Source of the DNA: Neelides folsomi
Taxonomy: Eukaryota; Arthropoda; Collembola; Neelipleona; Neelidae
Reading direction: 5' to 3'
DNA: 64,000 bases
Assembly (NCBI GenBank): GCA_034687125.1
Contig: JAQGBZ010000293.1
Location: forward strand, 16,790-80,789
Every line of letters begins with the position of its first letter. Within the stretch, counting starts at the first letter, position 1. Of the stretch, positions 61,513-64,000 are shown piece by piece. Under the pieces are notes generated by a model, which searched no databases, had not been told where the DNA came from, and saw only the letters and a program-made list of their open reading frames with translations. Position numbers and translations under genes: made by a program.

Positions 61513-63020
61513 ATGTTTTTTGTGAAGTTTCATTAATATTTACCTTACTTTATATCCGTTATACATAAATTAACGTTTATAAATTTAAGTCTAAAATTGG
61601 TTTGAATAAATCAATACTCTGTATGGTGATTTACATATTTATGAAAGGCTTGCAAAATACATGTGCTCACTTTGATGAATATTTAAATAAAACAGGAAAT
61701 TTAGATTGAAGTTACCTTTAATCCTTGTATAGATGGATGGAATTTTTATCAAGATCAGACAGCTTCAATTTCGAGCAGAGTTACTAATTAGAATACTTAA
61801 GATAAAATAAAAATAACGTTCATAGGAAGAAAAGAGTTGTCGATAATCCGATATTAATTCACAACAGGTGAAAAACAGAAGGTAAAAGTCTTATTTTTCC
61901 CTTCATTTCCTATCGAATTAATAAATAAGGAATCAAATGTTTTATTTCTCTTGTGCTGGTGAAAAAAATATATTTTGGAGGGGTTTCCTCCGACCTGACT
62001 CTTAACAAAGGTTATGTCCAAATGGGCAATGCAGTATCCTATTCAAGTCAGAGAGATAGAGAGGAAAGGGGTGGTTTCGCTTTGGATGGATGGGCAGAGA
62101 AGGGGTTCTAGAAAACCTTCGTCCACTGATCCGTTCCCATCTACCATCAAAACTCCCCATGTGTGAAAATTCCTCACCTATACACTTTCCATATGTGCGA
62201 GAGTTAAGGCTTTCCGTAATGTTAGATAGATGTTTGTTTGTCTTTATGGCATTCACACAGGATATTAATACGAGTCCGGTAATATGGATGTGCGTAAAGG
62301 GAATTCATTAAAAACATATTCTTGTAACTAGGAAGCTGGCATGCAACATGCAATGCAATGCACAGTGCTTAAAGGTTCTTTAAGCTGGGAATCAGTATTC
62401 ATCATGCCAAGTTTTACTAACAATAAGTGGCGGATCCAGCATTGTGCAACATGTGGATGTACACATGTACAATTTTGGTATAATACATTAGATAAAATGA
62501 GATTTTTGTAAAATTTTCCCTTAGGTCCCGTTTATTAAAAGGTCCCGTTATCGAATTCTATGCTGACTTGTTTCTTATAAATTTTCAAACTGTTCCAAGT
62601 TTCCTAAATATTAAATACTTTTCAAAAATTCAATCGCAAATCCTTTACTAAATTCCTAATAATTTCTCCGTTTCCCATCAAGAGTTTTAAACTATAAACA
62701 GTAGATGAAATGAACAATTAATCACAGATAACAAAAAATCCTGGATCAGCTACTATGGTAGTGTTATGTTATATAACTAAAGAAATTGAAATGTTTAAAC
62801 AGACTAAAATATCATTTTCTTATAAAATTATTTATTTTTATTAATTATTGCTGAAATTGAAATGTTTATCACTAATTAATTGTCAGAAGTATCATACATT
62901 AATTACTACAATATTTTGAATTACATATTTTGGAAATGCTCACAAAATCATTAAAAATATTAATAATAGTATATAGTTCAAGTAGTATATAAGCAATAAA
63001 ATATTTTTTGATAAAACTAT

Positions 63021-63792
63021 TCATAGAGTAATTTGTACGTTGAGCACCGACGTAGATCGATCAACTTTTGATGGGACCAAGTAAAAGGCAGGTTGAACTT
63101 TTGCACCGCATGGGCAAACGCATCCTGTGTTAATTAAAAATATTCTTATAAATATTTCGATTTTTTAATAAAATAAAAAATTTGGGGAAAATATTTAATT
63201 AAAAATATTAAAAATTAAGATTAAAACTCACCCATAACCCAACTGAACGATCCTAATTTCGAATTGCAATTGATGTTCGGGCAGTGGAGCTTCCCATGGA
63301 GATTTTGAGATATACTCGACATCCACGCAATAGGTTCAATAAAAAACATTTGAGAACAATCTTGGCTCCCATTGACTAAGTCTTCTGATTGAAAATCAAA
63401 CCATATTGGAGATTTCTTTTCAATGTGGGTTAACAAGTTGCTTTCACACGCTAGAACTCTTCGACATTTTCTACATCTATAAACTACAGGTTCGGGTTTC
63501 ACAGAATTGAGTGAAGGATCTGCCTTAATGACATCAGTATACGTCTGAGGAAGTATTTTCACTGCATACAAAGGAAAATTAATCAATAAAGATCTTATGT
63601 GAATTGAAAAGTTAAATTTCCGAAAATATGAATTTACACATACCACTCTTCACTTTATCAGAAGCAACATGGAGGTGAAATCTTTTGTAAAATTTGTTCG
63701 TCTTGTCAATTCTAAAGTTCATTTTTTCATACAATTTAAGTTGAGAGAGGAAACCATAATTGGGACCTATAATGCTACGACTCGCTTTAAGC
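63021..63792 (-). CDS. DUSP12: DUSP12 (Yvh1) C-terminal zinc-binding region, gene cut by window edge
   Basis: Three exons are visible: 63644-63792, 63232-63561 and 63021-63124 (stop TGA). They join in phase to about 194 residues. The first exon encodes the end of the dual-specificity phosphatase domain (SIIGPNYGFLSQLKLYEKM). Next comes the zinc-binding domain: YRCRKCRRVL, a CSQMFFIEPIAWM block, LHCPNINCNSKLGSFSW and CVCPCGAKVQPAF, as in DUSP12/Yvh1. The catalytic HCxxGxSRS part would lie beyond 64000. Yvh1 proteins displace Mrt4 during 60S ribosome maturation through this zinc domain. The exon lies behind an intron containing a long ATT microsatellite. Confidence 0.93.
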
Positions 63793-63929
63793 CTAAAAGA
63801 TTAATAGAAAACAGTCATTAGATTTATAATCTTGCGTATAATATCCCGTCTTGTTTCGGGTTTCATGAGGATATTTGTTCAATGCCTCTATTATCCTAAT
63901 TTCTATATACCAATGTATTTCTATGAACC

Positions 63930-64000
63930 ATTATTATTATTATTATTATTATTACTATTATTATTATTATTATTATTAATTATTATTATCATTATTATTA
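63930..64000. repeat. ATT trinucleotide microsatellite
   Basis: An almost uninterrupted run of ATT units reaching the window edge, within the DUSP12 intron. Confidence 0.95.

Larger units (their letters stand above)
58978..63020. other. Long spacer upstream of the SEA/mucin gene
   Basis: About 4 kb with no coding gene recognised. A 27-base perfect palindrome-with-loop lies at 59973-59999, an inverted-repeat element at about 61321-61512, and a GC-richer patch at 61980-62290 that could be the promoter and untranslated first exon of the SEA/mucin gene. The remainder is AT-rich. Confidence 0.5.

Noticed and set aside
62002-62311. Overlapping frames on both strands in a GC-richer patch
   Set aside because: Neither shows a known motif; more likely a promoter or untranslated exon of the SEA/mucin gene.
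1-64000. CRISPR arrays, operons, riboswitches, tRNA or rRNA genes
   Set aside because: This is spliced eukaryotic DNA; I saw no array of spaced repeats and no tRNA or rRNA gene by eye. A tRNAscan or Infernal run would be needed to exclude small RNA genes.

Overview
The window is nuclear DNA of an arthropod. Evidence: genes are broken into many short exons with GT-AG introns of mostly 50-300 bases, the DNA between genes is very AT-rich, there is a tandem array of chemoreceptors carrying the arthropod gustatory-receptor C-terminal motif TYxxxxxQF, a hemolymph-type modular protease, and many small DNA transposons. A springtail or other non-model hexapod or crustacean would fit, but the sequence alone does not fix the order. 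I assembled gene models by hand by joining exons at GT/AG sites and requiring that reading phase be kept from start codon to stop; every complete multi-exon model below closes in frame.

Layout. 1-195 (-): 5' end of an unknown gene cut by the window edge. 999-5329 (+): SLC5 sodium-coupled solute transporter. 7973-15471 (-): three head-to-tail gustatory receptors. 16200-17318 (-): METTL7-like protein with a degenerate SAM site. 18104-22753 (-): a large modular secreted serine protease in which a dead protease domain precedes LDLa-LDLa-sushi-trypsin, with a small cysteine-rich membrane-protein gene nested on the opposite strand in one intron (19442-20103). 23768-26241 (+): NEDD8-activating enzyme regulatory subunit. 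26667-29037 (-): PYROXD2. 29904-31892 (+): ZNG1/CBWD GTPase. 32073-33087 (-): mitochondrial ribosomal protein S18A. 33907-35009 (-): NADPH-dependent FMN reductase-like flavoprotein. 37398-39261 (-): acidic/basic orphan protein of 417 aa. 40593-42479 (-): a stefin-type cystatin carrying an N-terminal membrane anchor. 44176-47243 (-): CLPB (Skd3). 48322-51001 (-): stomatin. 55069-58977 (-): type II membrane protein with SEA, EGF and mucin-like parts. 63021-63792 (-): C-terminal zinc domain of DUSP12, cut by the window edge.

Most genes are unrelated housekeeping genes (neddylation, zinc delivery, mitochondrial translation and proteostasis) next to each other by chance. Several are typical extracellular or sensory genes: receptors, modular protease, cystatin and mucin. 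Introns and spacers hold at least seven small inverted-repeat elements, including a hAT-like element with an exact 8-base duplication, Tc1/mariner-like elements with TA duplications and an internally deleted mariner copy.

The most interesting items are the dual-domain modular protease whose apparent stop codon is split by an intron, its Phe|Ile activation site matched to a Ser189 pocket, the nested gene, the membrane-anchored stefin and the METTL7 homologue lacking its glycine-rich loop.
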